Positions 1 to 9,077 of a stretch of 64,000 bases of DNA are shown here, one piece after another. The translations under genes and the position numbers were made by a program. The stretch covers positions 678,757 through 742,756 of the forward strand of contig CAWHIF010000004.1 in the NCBI GenBank assembly GCA_963829235.1, written 5' to 3'. Source of the stretch: Bog-756 sp963829235 (GTDB lineage: Bacteria; Actinomycetota; Acidimicrobiia; Acidimicrobiales; RAAP-2). Each line of letters begins with the position of its first letter. Positions within the stretch are counted from its first letter, which is position 1. Under the pieces are notes generated by a model, which saw nothing but the letters and a program-made list of their open reading frames with translations, searched no databases and was not told where the DNA came from.

Positions 1-48
1 TCGACCGCCCCGGCGTCGACCACGACGACCACGACGACCACGACGTGA
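1..48 (+). CDS. possible C-terminal tail of an upstream gene (partial)
   Basis: Frame 1 is open from the window edge and ends at a TGA (46-48) that overlaps the GTG start of the next gene as GTGA. It would encode a Ser/Ala tail followed by a Thr run, produced by a repeated CGACCACGA unit. The same bases read in the frame of the next gene give an Asp/His-rich stretch, so they could instead be an N-terminal extension of that gene. Too short to decide. Confidence 0.25.
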   Translation, partial: STAPASTTTTTTTTT

Positions 49-977
49 ACGTTCTCGTCACCGGCGCTTCCGGTCTGATCGGCACCGCGCTCGTCGAGCG
101 CCTCACCCACGCCGATCACACCGTCACCAGGCTGGTGCGGGGAGGCCCTGCCGGTCGGTCTGCGGTCGGTCGGACGAGCGGCGTGGCCTGGGATCCGACG
201 TCCGGGACGATCGACCGCGAGGGCCTCGAGCGGGCCGGGCCGTTCGACGGAGTGGTCAACCTGGCCGGAGCCGGCATCGGGGACCGGCGTTGGTCCGTGG
301 CGCGCAAGAAGCTGGTCCGTGGCAGCCGCGTCTCGGCCACCTCGCTGCTGGCGGGCTCCCTGCTCCGGCTCTCCACCCCGCCGCCCGTGCTGGTCAGTGC
401 GTCGGCTGTCGGCTTCTACGGTGACCGTGGAGACGAGGAGCTGACCGAGACGTCGACGAGTGGCACCGGCTTCCTGGCATCAGTGTGCCGTGCGTGGGAG
501 GCGGAGGCGAGGCCGGCGGCCGACGCCGGTATCCGCACCGTGCTCCTGCGCAGTGGGATCGTCCTCAGCCGGCAGGGAGGGGCGCTCCGCCGGCTGCTTC
601 CGATCTTCCGGGCGGGCCTCGGGGGCCGCACCGGCACGGGCGCGCAGTACCGCAGCTGGATCACGCTCACCGATGAGGTCAGCGCCATCGTGCACTGCCT
701 CGGGGACAATGGCGTGGCCGGGCCCGTCAACGCCACCGCTCCCACCCCGGTGACGGACGCAGACCTCGCCCGGGCCCTCGGAGCCGCCCTTCACCGACCG
801 AGCGCTCTGGCCGTGCCCGCCGGGGCCCTCCGCCTGCTCCTCGGGACCGAGATGGCCGACGAGCTCGTCCTCGGCGGCCAGCGGGTGCTCCCGACCATCC
901 TGCCCACCCGGGGATTCGAATTCGCCCACACCGACATCGACGAAGCTGTCCGCGCTGTCGTCGCCGCGGACGGATGA
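45..977 (+). CDS. TIGR01777-family NAD(P)-dependent epimerase (YfcH-like)
   Basis: An extended short-chain dehydrogenase/reductase of 310 aa, the usual length for the TIGR01777 family. The Rossmann nucleotide-binding loop is at the very N-terminus (VTGASGLIG, residues 5-13). The NLAGAGIGDRRW segment near residue 72 and the SASAVGFYGD segment near residue 118 are hallmarks of the family. The last ~50 residues match the DUF1731-type C-terminal domain (GQRVLPTILPTRGFEF). The physiological substrate of the family is not established. GTG at 45 places the start directly before the Rossmann fold. The frame stays open upstream, so a longer N-terminus cannot be excluded. Probably a cytoplasmic monofunctional enzyme. 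Confidence 0.85.
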   Translation: MNVLVTGASGLIGTALVERLTHADHTVTRLVRGGPAGRSAVGRTSGVAWDPTSGTIDREGLERAGPFDGVVNLAGAGIGDRRWSVARKKLVRGSRVSATSLLAGSLLRLSTPPPVLVSASAVGFYGDRGDEELTETSTSGTGFLASVCRAWEAEARPAADAGIRTVLLRSGIVLSRQGGALRRLLPIFRAGLGGRTGTGAQYRSWITLTDEVSAIVHCLGDNGVAGPVNATAPTPVTDADLARALGAALHRPSALAVPAGALRLLLGTEMADELVLGGQRVLPTILPTRGFEFAHTDIDEAVRAVVAADG

Positions 978-984
978 CGCCCCC

Positions 985-1056
985 GGAGCCCGACGGGCGG
1001 CGGGAGGGCAGCGGGTGGCCGGAGCCCGACGGGCGGCGGGAGGGCGGCGGGTGGCC
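985..1056 (+). repeat. two 36-bp tandem GC-rich repeats
   Basis: Two head-to-tail copies of a 36-bp unit beginning GGAGCCCGACGGGCGGCGGG differ at one base. They fill the short gap between the epimerase stop and the promoter region of the acyl-CoA dehydrogenase gene. No coding role is apparent. Confidence 0.85.
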
Positions 1057-1169
1057 GGCCGCGGATGCGCAGGGGAAAGGCGGGGAGCGTACGGCAGGGG
1101 AAATGTGCCCTGGGTTACGCTGCCGACGGCCCGTTGGGTTCGGGCCCGGAGCGAGGAGGGAATCGAAAC

Positions 1170-2402
1170 ATGACGGGTGTAGTGGCCACGGATCAGATCA
1201 GCACCGAGCAGTTCGAGCTCGACGCCCGGTCCTTCCTCGACGGTCACGCGCCCAAACGCCCCCGGGAGACCTTCGTCTGGGGCCAGGGATCGGACAGCGT
1301 CGGCTTGTTTCCGGAGCGGACACCCGAACAGGAAGCCGCCGACCTGGCCGCGGCCCGGTCCTGGGCCCAGGCCGTGTTCGACGCCGGGTTCGGGTGGATC
1401 ACCGGGCCGCCGGCGTATGGCGGCCGCGGCCTCGGCCGCGAGTACCAGCGGATCTTTGCCTCGCTGGCCGGCGACTACAAGACGCCGTCCATGGCGGCCT
1501 ACGGGATCGGGCTCGGGATGGTGGCGCCGACCATCCTCGCCCACGCCACCGATGAGGTGAAAGAGGCGTACCTGCGACCGATGCACCGCGGCGACATCGT
1601 CGGCTGCCAGCTGTTCAGCGAGCCCTCGTCCGGCTCCGACCTCGCCTCCCTGCAGACGCGGGCGGTCAAGGACGGTGACGAGTGGATCGTCAACGGCCAG
1701 AAGGTGTGGACCTCGGGAGCCCAGTTCTCCGATATCGGTGAGATCATCTGTCGCACCGATCCCGACGCACCGAAGCACCGCGGGCTGACCGGCTTCGTGG
1801 TGGACATGCACGCACCCGGCGTCGAGGTCCGGCCGCTGCGCCAGATGACCGGGGGCTCCTCGTTCAACGAGGTCTTCTTCACCGACGTGCGGATACCCGA
1901 CTCCCACCGGCTGGGCGAGGTCAACGGCGGGTGGACGGTGGCCCTGACCACATTGATGAACGAACGCGCCGCCATCGGTGGCGGGGGTGGCGGCGTCGGG
2001 CTACCGGGCAGCACCCGACTGATCGAGATGGCCAGGGCCATGGGGCGTTCGGACGATCCCCTGGTCCGCCAACAGCTGGCCACCATCATCATCAACGAAC
2101 GCCTGGCCAGCTACACAAACCTCCGGGCCATGGCCAGGATCGCCGTCGGCCAACTGCCGGGACCGGAGATGTCCCTGTCCAAGCTCTCGCTGACCGCCAA
2201 CATGGTGCGCACCTACGAGCTGGTCTCGTCCGTGCTCGGTCCTGCCCTGGTGGCCGACACCGGGACGTGGGGCACCTATGCCTGGTCCGAGTTCCTCCTG
2301 GGTGTTCCGGGAATGCGGGTGGCCGGGGGCACCGACGAGGTGCTGCGCAACATCATCGGCGAACGGGTGCTCGGACTGCCCAAGGAGCCCTCACCGAAGT
2401 GA
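1170..2402 (+). CDS. acyl-CoA dehydrogenase
   Basis: A flavin-dependent acyl-CoA dehydrogenase of 410 aa that introduces a 2,3 double bond into an acyl-CoA thioester. The N-terminal helical domain is followed by the flavin and substrate loop CQLFSEPSSGSDLASL (about residues 150-165) and the WTSGAQ segment. The C-terminal helical domain ends in a GGTDEVLRNIIGERVLGL motif typical of actinobacterial FadE proteins. The ATG at 1170 is preferred because GCGAGGAGGG lies 9 nt upstream. The frame is open further upstream but that part is not protein-like. A possible -10 box TACGCT lies about 50 nt upstream. The acyl substrate cannot be read from the sequence. Confidence 0.92.
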   Translation: MTGVVATDQISTEQFELDARSFLDGHAPKRPRETFVWGQGSDSVGLFPERTPEQEAADLAAARSWAQAVFDAGFGWITGPPAYGGRGLGREYQRIFASLAGDYKTPSMAAYGIGLGMVAPTILAHATDEVKEAYLRPMHRGDIVGCQLFSEPSSGSDLASLQTRAVKDGDEWIVNGQKVWTSGAQFSDIGEIICRTDPDAPKHRGLTGFVVDMHAPGVEVRPLRQMTGGSSFNEVFFTDVRIPDSHRLGEVNGGWTVALTTLMNERAAIGGGGGGVGLPGSTRLIEMARAMGRSDDPLVRQQLATIIINERLASYTNLRAMARIAVGQLPGPEMSLSKLSLTANMVRTYELVSSVLGPALVADTGTWGTYAWSEFLLGVPGMRVAGGTDEVLRNIIGERVLGLPKEPSPK

Positions 2403-2424
2403 ACGGGTCCACGGTCCCGCCGAC

Positions 2425-3141
2425 CTAACGGAACGCCAGTTCGTCCACGTACGACCACGACCGCCGGTGCAGCGAGGTCAGGCCGAACCCGGCCAACGCG
2501 GTGCGGTGCACCGGGGACGGGTAGCCCTTGTTGCGGTCGAAGTCGAAGCCAGGGAAGCTGGCCGACATCGAGCGCATGAGCCGGTCCCTGGTGACCTTGG
2601 CCACGATGGAGGCGGCGGCGATGGACACGCAGGTGAGGTCCCCTTTGACCACCGTCCGCACCTGCGGCAGCGCGGTCGTCGACACCTCGTCCGGGCCGGC
2701 ATCGAGCGGATCGCTGAGGTAGTCGAACGGTCCGTCCATGGCCACGATCTGCGGCGCCGGCTCAAGTTCGTCGAGGGCCCGACGGGCGGCCAGACGCAGC
2801 GCCGCGGTCATCCCCAGCCGGTCGCACTCCGCGGGAGCCGCGTGCCCCACCGACCAGGCCGTACACCAGCGGGTGATCCTCGGAAAGAGCTCCTCCCGTC
2901 GCTCCTCGGTGAGCAGCTTCGAGTCTCGGATCCCCTTGGGAGCGGTCACGCCCATCGGGACGACGACCACCCCGACCGACACCGGACCGGCCCATGCGCC
3001 GCGTCCGACCTCGTCCAGCCCGGCCACCGTCTCGAACCCCTCGGCTGACAGCGACTTCTCGAAGCGGGCGCTCGGACCGCGCTGGCGCACCCGGGCCGGC
3101 CTGGCAGAGGAGGCTTCCCGAGCCGGGACTCCGCCCTTCAT
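2425..3141 (-). CDS. rnhB: ribonuclease HII
   Basis: RNase HII cleaves the RNA strand of RNA-DNA hybrids and removes misincorporated ribonucleotides. The N-terminal AGLDEVGRGAWAGP motif supplies the Asp-Glu metal ligands. A later MDGPFDYL segment and the VAKVTRDRLM segment fit the family, and the C-terminal HR..FG..SLH motif is present. The start is uncertain. GTG at 3162 lies only 3 nt from a TAGGTT -10-like box, so a transcript begun there would exclude it. ATG at 3141, with GGGAG 4 nt upstream, is preferred and leaves about 25 residues before the catalytic domain. The gene is convergent with the acyl-CoA dehydrogenase and lies downstream of nothing on its own strand except the ligase, which is transcribed the same way. 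Confidence 0.9.
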   Translation of the reverse strand: MKGGVPAREASSARPARVRQRGPSARFEKSLSAEGFETVAGLDEVGRGAWAGPVSVGVVVVPMGVTAPKGIRDSKLLTEERREELFPRITRWCTAWSVGHAAPAECDRLGMTAALRLAARRALDELEPAPQIVAMDGPFDYLSDPLDAGPDEVSTTALPQVRTVVKGDLTCVSIAAASIVAKVTRDRLMRSMSASFPGFDFDRNKGYPSPVHRTALAGFGLTSLHRRSWSYVDELAFR

Positions 3142-3176
3142 CGAACTCCCGGTCCCATCCACGCGAACCTACAGGC

Positions 3177-4877
3177 TCACACCGAGCCGAGCTGGTTCCT
3201 GATCACCTTGCCCATCGCGTTTCGGGGCAACTGGTCGACCACGTGGAGGAGGCGCGGCCGCTTGTAGGGGGCCAGGGTCGGAGCCGAGAACTCGACCAGA
3301 TCGCTCAAGGCCGGGGGCCGTCCGTCGGCCACGACCCAGGCCGTGACCAACTCGCCCCACTCGTCGGACGGAGTCCCGGTCACCGCCACCTCACCCACCG
3401 CAGGATGGCCGGCCAGCACGTCCTCGACCTCGGCGGGGTAGACGTTCATGCCGCCCGAGATGATCAGTTCCTTCGAACGTCCCCGAATGGTCAGGTACCC
3501 GCGGTCGTCGGAGCCGATGTCGCCGGTCCGGAACCAGCGCGGCCCGCCATCGGTTGCCGGGTCGAACGCGTCCGCGTCGGCTGCCGGGCGTCGCCAGTAG
3601 CCCCCGAAGACATTCGGTCCCCGCACCAGGATCTCGTCATCCGCGTCCAACCGGACCTCCACCCCGGGCAGCGGAAAACCGACCGTGCCCGGCCGGCGCT
3701 CCCCCTCGTACGGATTGGACACGTTCATCAGGGTCTCGGTCATTCCGTAGCGCTCGAGCACCGACGAGCCCACGGCCGCGCTGGCCCGTGCATGCAGCTC
3801 GGGCGACAGCGGGGCGGACCCGGACACGCAGAGACGCAGCCGGCGGAGCTCGGTCCCCCGGCCCGACGTCACCAGGCGGTGGTACATCGTGGGCACCCCG
3901 AAGAACATCGAGGCCGCTTCGGACAGGGCCGCCTCGGCGACCGCAGACGGGTCGAAGCCGGGCAGCAGCACGGCGGACGCCCCGGCCAGGAGCGTCCCGT
4001 AGACGCCGACACACAGGCCGTGGGCGTGGAAGACGGGGAGGCAGTGGACCAAGCGGTCGTCCGGGCTCCACCGCCAGGCGATCCTCACCGCCTCGGTTGC
4101 GGCCAGGAGGTTGCGGTGGTCGAGGACCGCTCCCTTCGGTGCACCGGTGGTGCCCGAGGTGTAGCAGATGAGGGCCGGCGCCTCGGGTCCGGCCGAGTCG
4201 AGCGGGCCCGGATCGGCCTCGGGGAGATCGACGCTGGTGCCCAGCACGATGGTGGCGGGTGAAGCCCCCCGCACCCACTCGGCCTGATCCGGTCGTTCGA
4301 GGATGGCGGCGGCCGGGTGGACGTCGTTCACGATGTGGACCAGCTCGCGCATGGAATAGGCCGGATTGGCCGGGACCACCACCATCCCGGCCCGCAGGGC
4401 TCCCACGTGGGCCGCGACAGCGGCGACCGACGAAGTCGTCGACCACAGCACCCTGTCCCCGGCGCGGAGGCCGGCTCCCCGAAGCCGGCCGGCGACCCGG
4501 CGGGTAGCAGACTCGAATTCCTCGGCCGTCCACCAGCGCATGACACCGTTGCCGCCTCCGCCATCCTGACCCGGGGCCGAGGTTTCCAGCCACAACGGCG
4601 CTCGCGGAGCCGATTCCCACCGCTGCGACCACGCGTGCAAGAGGGTGCCCGACGAGACCAGTCCGGCCTCGGTCAGCTCGTACCCGTCTGGAAGATGATC
4701 ACGCCAGTGACGCAGGGTGTCCTCCCCGTCTCGTGTGCCGGTCCCAACTCTGCTACACCGGAGGCATGGATGGGATGGGGCATGCGCCCGGCTGCGCCGG
4801 AAGGATGCGACCACAGGTTCGGCCCCCCGGGACCAGCACGGAACGAGCACGGGGCGAAGCACGGGGCGAAAGTCCAC
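3177..4877 (-). CDS. AMP-forming acyl-CoA synthetase (MatB/FadD-like)
   Basis: A member of the ANL superfamily that activates a carboxylic acid to an acyl-adenylate and then a CoA thioester. The P-loop ICYTSGTTGAPKGA (about residue 235), the YGMTET motif, the RTGDIG motif and the C-terminal GGMNVYPAEVEDVL and catalytic lysine segment (RNAMGKVIR) are all present. The spacing and the LDHRNLLAAT segment resemble malonyl-CoA synthetase MatB. The first 45-60 residues of the open frame (Arg/Ser/Cys-rich) do not look like this family. The true start is therefore probably further in, near position 4690-4750, where no standard start with a good ribosome-binding site is visible. The substrate is unassigned. 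Confidence 0.85.
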   Translation of the reverse strand: MDFRPVLRPVLVPCWSRGAEPVVASFRRSRAHAPSHPCLRCSRVGTGTRDGEDTLRHWRDHLPDGYELTEAGLVSSGTLLHAWSQRWESAPRAPLWLETSAPGQDGGGGNGVMRWWTAEEFESATRRVAGRLRGAGLRAGDRVLWSTTSSVAAVAAHVGALRAGMVVVPANPAYSMRELVHIVNDVHPAAAILERPDQAEWVRGASPATIVLGTSVDLPEADPGPLDSAGPEAPALICYTSGTTGAPKGAVLDHRNLLAATEAVRIAWRWSPDDRLVHCLPVFHAHGLCVGVYGTLLAGASAVLLPGFDPSAVAEAALSEAASMFFGVPTMYHRLVTSGRGTELRRLRLCVSGSAPLSPELHARASAAVGSSVLERYGMTETLMNVSNPYEGERRPGTVGFPLPGVEVRLDADDEILVRGPNVFGGYWRRPAADADAFDPATDGGPRWFRTGDIGSDDRGYLTIRGRSKELIISGGMNVYPAEVEDVLAGHPAVGEVAVTGTPSDEWGELVTAWVVADGRPPALSDLVEFSAPTLAPYKRPRLLHVVDQLPRNAMGKVIRNQLGSV

Positions 4878-4888
4878 GGGAGGAAGAG

Positions 4889-4993
4889 ATGGGATTGACG
4901 GACACGGTCGAGGCTTCGGCGGAGGTCGGCCTGGCCATGGCGGGCAAGGCGGGCGGGGCGGGACGGGGCGGCCCCGGAGAACGAGGTGCCTGA
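4889..4993 (+). CDS. possible 34-aa leader ORF before the alpha-mannosidase
   Basis: ATG at 4889 follows GGGAGGAAGAG and opens a 34-codon frame rich in Ala and Gly. Its stop overlaps the GTG start of the mannosidase gene by 8 nt, an arrangement compatible with translational coupling. There is no recognisable domain, and Gly/Ala-rich short frames arise by chance in DNA of this composition. Confidence 0.2.
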   Translation: MGLTDTVEASAEVGLAMAGKAGGAGRGGPGERGA

Positions 4994-7721
4994 GGCGGGC
5001 GGACCGGCGGGGTCCGTGGGCCGGTCACCCCTCGAGCCGGGCGCACCCCCCCGGCGGATCGCCGTGGTCCCGCACACCCATTGGGACCGTGAGTGGTACG
5101 ACCCGTTCCAGACCTTCCGATTGAAGCTGGTCCGACTCATCGACAGCCTGTTGGACCTGATGGAACGGGACAGCTCGTACACGCACTTCCTGCTCGACGG
5201 GCAGTTGGCGGTGGTCGACGACTACCTCGAGATCCGCCCCGAGCACCGCCACCGGCTGCAGGCACTGGCAGCCGCGGGACGGATCTCCGTCGGACCCTGG
5301 TACATCCTGATGGACGAGTTCCTCGTCTCCGGGGAGACCATCGTCCGGAACCTACAGATGGGGATCCGGAACGGCAGCGAGTTCGGCGGCGTGATGGAGG
5401 TCGGCTACCTGCCCGACATGTTCGGTCACGTCGCACAGATGCCCCAGATCCTCTCGCTGGCCGGATTCGAACACGCCGTCGTGTGGCGTGGGGTTCCCTC
5501 CACGGTCGACCGGACCGCGTTCCGCTGGCATGCGCCCGACGGCTCGGAGGTGCGGGCCGAGTACCTGGTCGCCGGATACGGGAACGGGGCCGCCCTGCCC
5601 GAGGACGCCAAGGCGTTGGTTCGCCGTCTCCGCTCCCTTTCCGAGGAGTTCGCCCCGTTTCTCCGGCCGGGTGATCCGTTGTTGTTGATGAACGGCACCG
5701 ATCACCAGCCCCCCCAACCCTGGCTCGGAAGTGTCGTGGCCGAGGCCAACCAGATCCAGTCCGAATTCGAGCTGAGCATCTCATCTCTGGCCGACTACCT
5801 CGAACGTGCGCCCGACGACGGGCTGCCCGACTGGCACGGTGAGCTGCGCTCGGGGGCGCGCTCGAACCTGCTGATGGGAGTGGGCTCCAACCGCGTCGAC
5901 GTCAAACAGGCGGCAGCCCGGGCAGAACGGGCCCTCGAGCGGATGGCCGAACCTCTTTCCGCCCTGTTCCTCCCGGCCGACGCCTGGCCGGAGCCCCACC
6001 TGCGGGTGGCCTGGACGCAGATGATCCGTAACGCGGCTCACGACTCGATCTGTGCGTGTTCGATCGACGATGTGGTGGACGCGGTGCTGCACCGCTATGC
6101 CGAGGCCCAGCACATCGGCCAGGGACTGGCCGACGAAGCCCTGGCCTCGCTGTCCACCTCCATGGCCGGTCCGGGTCCGGTGGTGGTCAATCCGTGCTCG
6201 GTGGAGCGGGGTGGGATGGTCGAGGTGGTGGAGGTGGTGGCGGGTGAGCCCGGCCCCGACGTCCAGGTGCTGTCCGAGCGCGCCGGTCTGCCCGGGACGA
6301 TCACCCTCAACGGCACCACCGTCCGCGGCATGCTCGGCCTGATCCAGGGTGCGCGCATCGACAACGACACCTACATCACGGACGTCTCCCTGGCCGAGGA
6401 CGACACCGGCGTGGACATCACCATCGTCATCGGCACCGACCCGAGGGCCGGCGTTCGGGTCGAAGAGATCAAGCGCGAGCTCTTCACCCTGCTCACCGCG
6501 CGGCCGGACACCGAAGTCAGGGTCACCCTCGACCAGCCGCCGTCCCGCCGCATCCTGGCCCGCCAGCCCGCCGTGCCCGGGTTCGGCTGGGCCCGGTTCT
6601 CCCCCGCCCCGCTCGACCATCCGGTGCGGGTCGACGAGTCGGTCTCGGGCGCGGTCATCGGGAACGGTCTGGTCACGGTGGCCGTCGACCCCGCCGCGGG
6701 CACGTTCTCGATCAACGGCATCCCGGGGTTCGGACAGCTCATCGACGGCGGTGACCACGGGGACACCTACAACTACTCGCCGCCGGGGGTCGACACCGTG
6801 GTGGACATGCCCGACTCGGTCGGGGTCACGGTGGGTGACCGTGGCCCGGTCCGGGCCACGGTCACCATCACCTCCACCTTCACCTGGCCCGACCGGGTCG
6901 ATGAGTCGACCAGATCGCGGGTCGGGAGCCACCAGGTGCCCGTCGAGACCACGCTCGAGATCCGGGCCGACGAGTCGGCGATCCGGGTGCGCACCCGCTT
7001 CGTCAACCCGTCGAGAGACCACCGTCTGCGGGTGCGCCTCCCGTTGCCCGAACCGGCGACGACGTCGCACGCCGAATGTGCCTTCACCGTGGTCGAACGC
7101 GGGCTGGTGGCCGAGGGACGGGCCGAAGAGGTCGGCACCCCCACGTTCCCGTCCCGACGGTTCGTGTCCAGCGGTGGCCTGACCGTCGTCCACGACGGCC
7201 TTCTCGAGTACGAACTGGTCGATCTGGTGGATGGGGGCGGCTCCGGCGGGGACAGAGCTACGGCGTTGATGCTCACGCTGCTGCGAGCGACCGGCATGCT
7301 GTCCCGTATGGGCATGAGCACCCGACCGATGACGGCTGGGCCGATGCTGCCGCTGGAGGGCCCACAAATGATCGGACCGGTGGCCGCCGAGTACGCCATC
7401 GAGCTCGGAGATGTCGATCCCTACCGCCTGGCCGACGACGTCACGCTCCCGCTGGTCCCCGCGGTTTCGTTCGGAGGGGGCTGGCGGCCCGATCGCGGTT
7501 CCGAGCTGGTCGTGCGCGGCGCCGAGGTGTCCGCCGTCCGGCGCCCGGCCGGTCGCATCGAGGTCCGGGTCTTCAATCCGCGGAGCACCCCGACCTCGGT
7601 CGAGATCCCCGGGCGGTCCGGTTGGCTGGTCGACCTACGGGGACGACCCGTCGTCCCCTTCGAAGGGCGCTTCGACCTTCGGGCCCAGGGGATCGCCACC
7701 GCCCGCCTCGACGGGAGCTGA
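4986..7721 (+). CDS. alpha-mannosidase, glycoside hydrolase family 38
   Basis: A 911-aa GH38 enzyme expected to hydrolyse alpha-linked mannose with retention, using a metal ion. The N-terminal catalytic domain opens with HTHWDREWYDPFQTFR (about residue 34), whose His and Asp bind the metal. The segment YLPDMFGHVAQMPQIL (about residue 138) contains the predicted nucleophilic Asp. Middle and C-terminal beta-sandwich domains follow (to residue 911), and total length is normal for bacterial GH38. No signal peptide is visible, so it is probably cytoplasmic. GTG at 4986 is used because GGAG lies about 7 nt upstream and only ~20 residues precede the conserved domain. The 3' end overlaps the convergent cyclase gene by 87 bp. 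Confidence 0.92.
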   Translation: MPEAGGPAGSVGRSPLEPGAPPRRIAVVPHTHWDREWYDPFQTFRLKLVRLIDSLLDLMERDSSYTHFLLDGQLAVVDDYLEIRPEHRHRLQALAAAGRISVGPWYILMDEFLVSGETIVRNLQMGIRNGSEFGGVMEVGYLPDMFGHVAQMPQILSLAGFEHAVVWRGVPSTVDRTAFRWHAPDGSEVRAEYLVAGYGNGAALPEDAKALVRRLRSLSEEFAPFLRPGDPLLLMNGTDHQPPQPWLGSVVAEANQIQSEFELSISSLADYLERAPDDGLPDWHGELRSGARSNLLMGVGSNRVDVKQAAARAERALERMAEPLSALFLPADAWPEPHLRVAWTQMIRNAAHDSICACSIDDVVDAVLHRYAEAQHIGQGLADEALASLSTSMAGPGPVVVNPCSVERGGMVEVVEVVAGEPGPDVQVLSERAGLPGTITLNGTTVRGMLGLIQGARIDNDTYITDVSLAEDDTGVDITIVIGTDPRAGVRVEEIKRELFTLLTARPDTEVRVTLDQPPSRRILARQPAVPGFGWARFSPAPLDHPVRVDESVSGAVIGNGLVTVAVDPAAGTFSINGIPGFGQLIDGGDHGDTYNYSPPGVDTVVDMPDSVGVTVGDRGPVRATVTITSTFTWPDRVDESTRSRVGSHQVPVETTLEIRADESAIRVRTRFVNPSRDHRLRVRLPLPEPATTSHAECAFTVVERGLVAEGRAEEVGTPTFPSRRFVSSGGLTVVHDGLLEYELVDLVDGGGSGGDRATALMLTLLRATGMLSRMGMSTRPMTAGPMLPLEGPQMIGPVAAEYAIELGDVDPYRLADDVTLPLVPAVSFGGGWRPDRGSELVVRGAEVSAVRRPAGRIEVRVFNPRSTPTSVEIPGRSGWLVDLRGRPVVPFEGRFDLRAQGIATARLDGS

Positions 7722-8942
7722 ACCGGTCGGGGGCACCGTCCCCCGCACGACCTGCTCGCCGCGGTCCCGCAGTTCTTCGAGGTCGCGCAGGAATTCGCCG
7801 AGACGCTCCCAGCGCTGGCTCCTCCGACGGTCGGCGTCGGGCGCGCTCCCGGCACGCGACAGCTTCCAGAGCTGGACCAGCCCGATGTCCTTCAAGTTCC
7901 GGGGCCGGAGCGCCCTGGTGTCGAAATCCCGACCGCCCTCGTCCACGAGCGTGGCACGGAGTTCCCCGGAGACGAGCACGGTGCCCGGGTTGGCCACCCC
8001 GACGAGGCGGCTGGCCAGGTTGACCACCGGGCCGTAGAAGTCCCCGTCCTGCACCAGCACCGGCCCGACGGCCAGGCCGACGCGTACGTCGGACAGCAGT
8101 TCATCATCCGCGTACGCCTCGGCCAGGCTCAGGCCGATCTCTGCGGCACCGGTGGCCGTCTGCACGACGAACATCACCTCGTCACCGATCATCTTGACCA
8201 CGCGACCGCCCAGCGCCACCACGGTGTCGTGGGCCAGCTCCTCGAACCGGGACACCACCGCGGCCAGCTCGGCATCGCCGAGGTGCTGGCTGAGCACGGT
8301 GAACCCGACCATGTCGGCGAACCCGACGGCCAAGTTCGGGCTGGATCCCTCATCGGACCGGCGGACGCGGTCGAGCATGGCCCGCCGGGTGGCGGCTTGG
8401 AGGTGCCGGCGCCAGACGTACTCCAAGAGCCGGGCCATGGCGGGAATGGAGGCGCCGGCCCGACGGGCGAACTCGTCGGCGTCGACGATGCTGTCACCGG
8501 ACGAGATGAGGATCGGTGTCGAGCCGGGGGGTGTCTCGGCCTCGGCGATCCGGGCCATCGACGTGCCGATCACCCGCGCCATCTGTACAGCCGTCTCCAC
8601 GTCGACCAGGTCCATGGCCACCATCGACTGGAACAGGCGGACCGCATCGATGTCCATCTCGGTGAAGACGGCGTCGTCGTCGTCGACGTCGAGGAAGCCC
8701 AGCGCCCTCCAGAACCGGCGGGCCACGTCGACGGGGATGTCGGTGGTCTCGGCCACCTGGACCTGGGTGAGGCGGTGGCCGGCGGGCACCAGCATCCGGT
8801 CCACGACCAACAGGTCAACGACATCGTCGGCCACGGCCTGGTCGATTTCGGCATCCGTGCAGCCGAGGCCCAGGAGGAGCGATCGCACCCGGGCCAGCGC
8901 GTCCCGGCGGCGCACGGCGTCGGTGGCCTCTTCGTCCGGCAC
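7635..8942 (-). CDS. class III adenylate cyclase with N-terminal regulatory domain
   Basis: Converts ATP to cyclic AMP. The C-terminal catalytic domain (about residues 205-385) shows both metal-binding aspartates (FADMVGFT and IGDEVMF), a Lys before IGDE that fits ATP specificity, and the transition-state Asn/Arg in VNLASRL. The N-terminal ~190 residues resemble the helical autoinhibitory domain of the Rv1264-type cyclases (Ad_Cy_reg). There is no transmembrane segment, so it is likely a soluble homodimer. GTG at 8942 is chosen because TAGGGT lies exactly 6 nt upstream, giving a leaderless mRNA. GTG at 8948 would touch the -10 box. The end overlaps the convergent mannosidase gene. Confidence 0.92.
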   Translation of the reverse strand: MPDEEATDAVRRRDALARVRSLLLGLGCTDAEIDQAVADDVVDLLVVDRMLVPAGHRLTQVQVAETTDIPVDVARRFWRALGFLDVDDDDAVFTEMDIDAVRLFQSMVAMDLVDVETAVQMARVIGTSMARIAEAETPPGSTPILISSGDSIVDADEFARRAGASIPAMARLLEYVWRRHLQAATRRAMLDRVRRSDEGSSPNLAVGFADMVGFTVLSQHLGDAELAAVVSRFEELAHDTVVALGGRVVKMIGDEVMFVVQTATGAAEIGLSLAEAYADDELLSDVRVGLAVGPVLVQDGDFYGPVVNLASRLVGVANPGTVLVSGELRATLVDEGGRDFDTRALRPRNLKDIGLVQLWKLSRAGSAPDADRRRSQRWERLGEFLRDLEELRDRGEQVVRGTVPPTGSAPVEAGGGDPLGPKVEAPFEGDDGSSP

Positions 8943-8948
8943 CGCCAC

Positions 8949-8954
8949 ACCCTA
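8949..8954 (-). promoter_or_regulatory. -10 box TAGGGT of the cyclase gene (leaderless)
   Basis: On the minus strand TAGGGT is followed by 6 nt and then the GTG at 8942, so transcription should begin at or next to the start codon. Confidence 0.55.
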
Positions 8955-9065
8955 ATGGCGCTCATGGCGCCCGACCGCGCCGTTCGGCGGCACCGGGGCG
9001 GAACCGGGTCGGGCCACCGCAGCGGTCGGGGAAGCGGCAACCGACGGGTGGAAACGGCGTCCACC

Positions 9066-9071
9066 TACACT
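9066..9071 (+). promoter_or_regulatory. -10 box TACACT of cofC (leaderless)
   Basis: TACACT is followed by 6 nt and GTG at 9078. No Shine-Dalgarno sequence is present, which fits a leaderless mRNA. Confidence 0.55.
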
Positions 9072-9077
9072 GTCGAG

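Noticed and set aside
480..1907. 475-codon open frame on the minus strand across the epimerase and acyl-CoA dehydrogenase genes
   Set aside because: It lies antisense to two clear genes, is full of His/Gly/Arg/Asp low complexity and shows no domain; long antisense frames are common at this GC content.
5781..7367. 528-codon minus-strand frame inside the alpha-mannosidase gene
   Set aside because: Arg/Gly/His/Asp-rich shadow of a confidently assigned GH38 gene with no recognisable motif.
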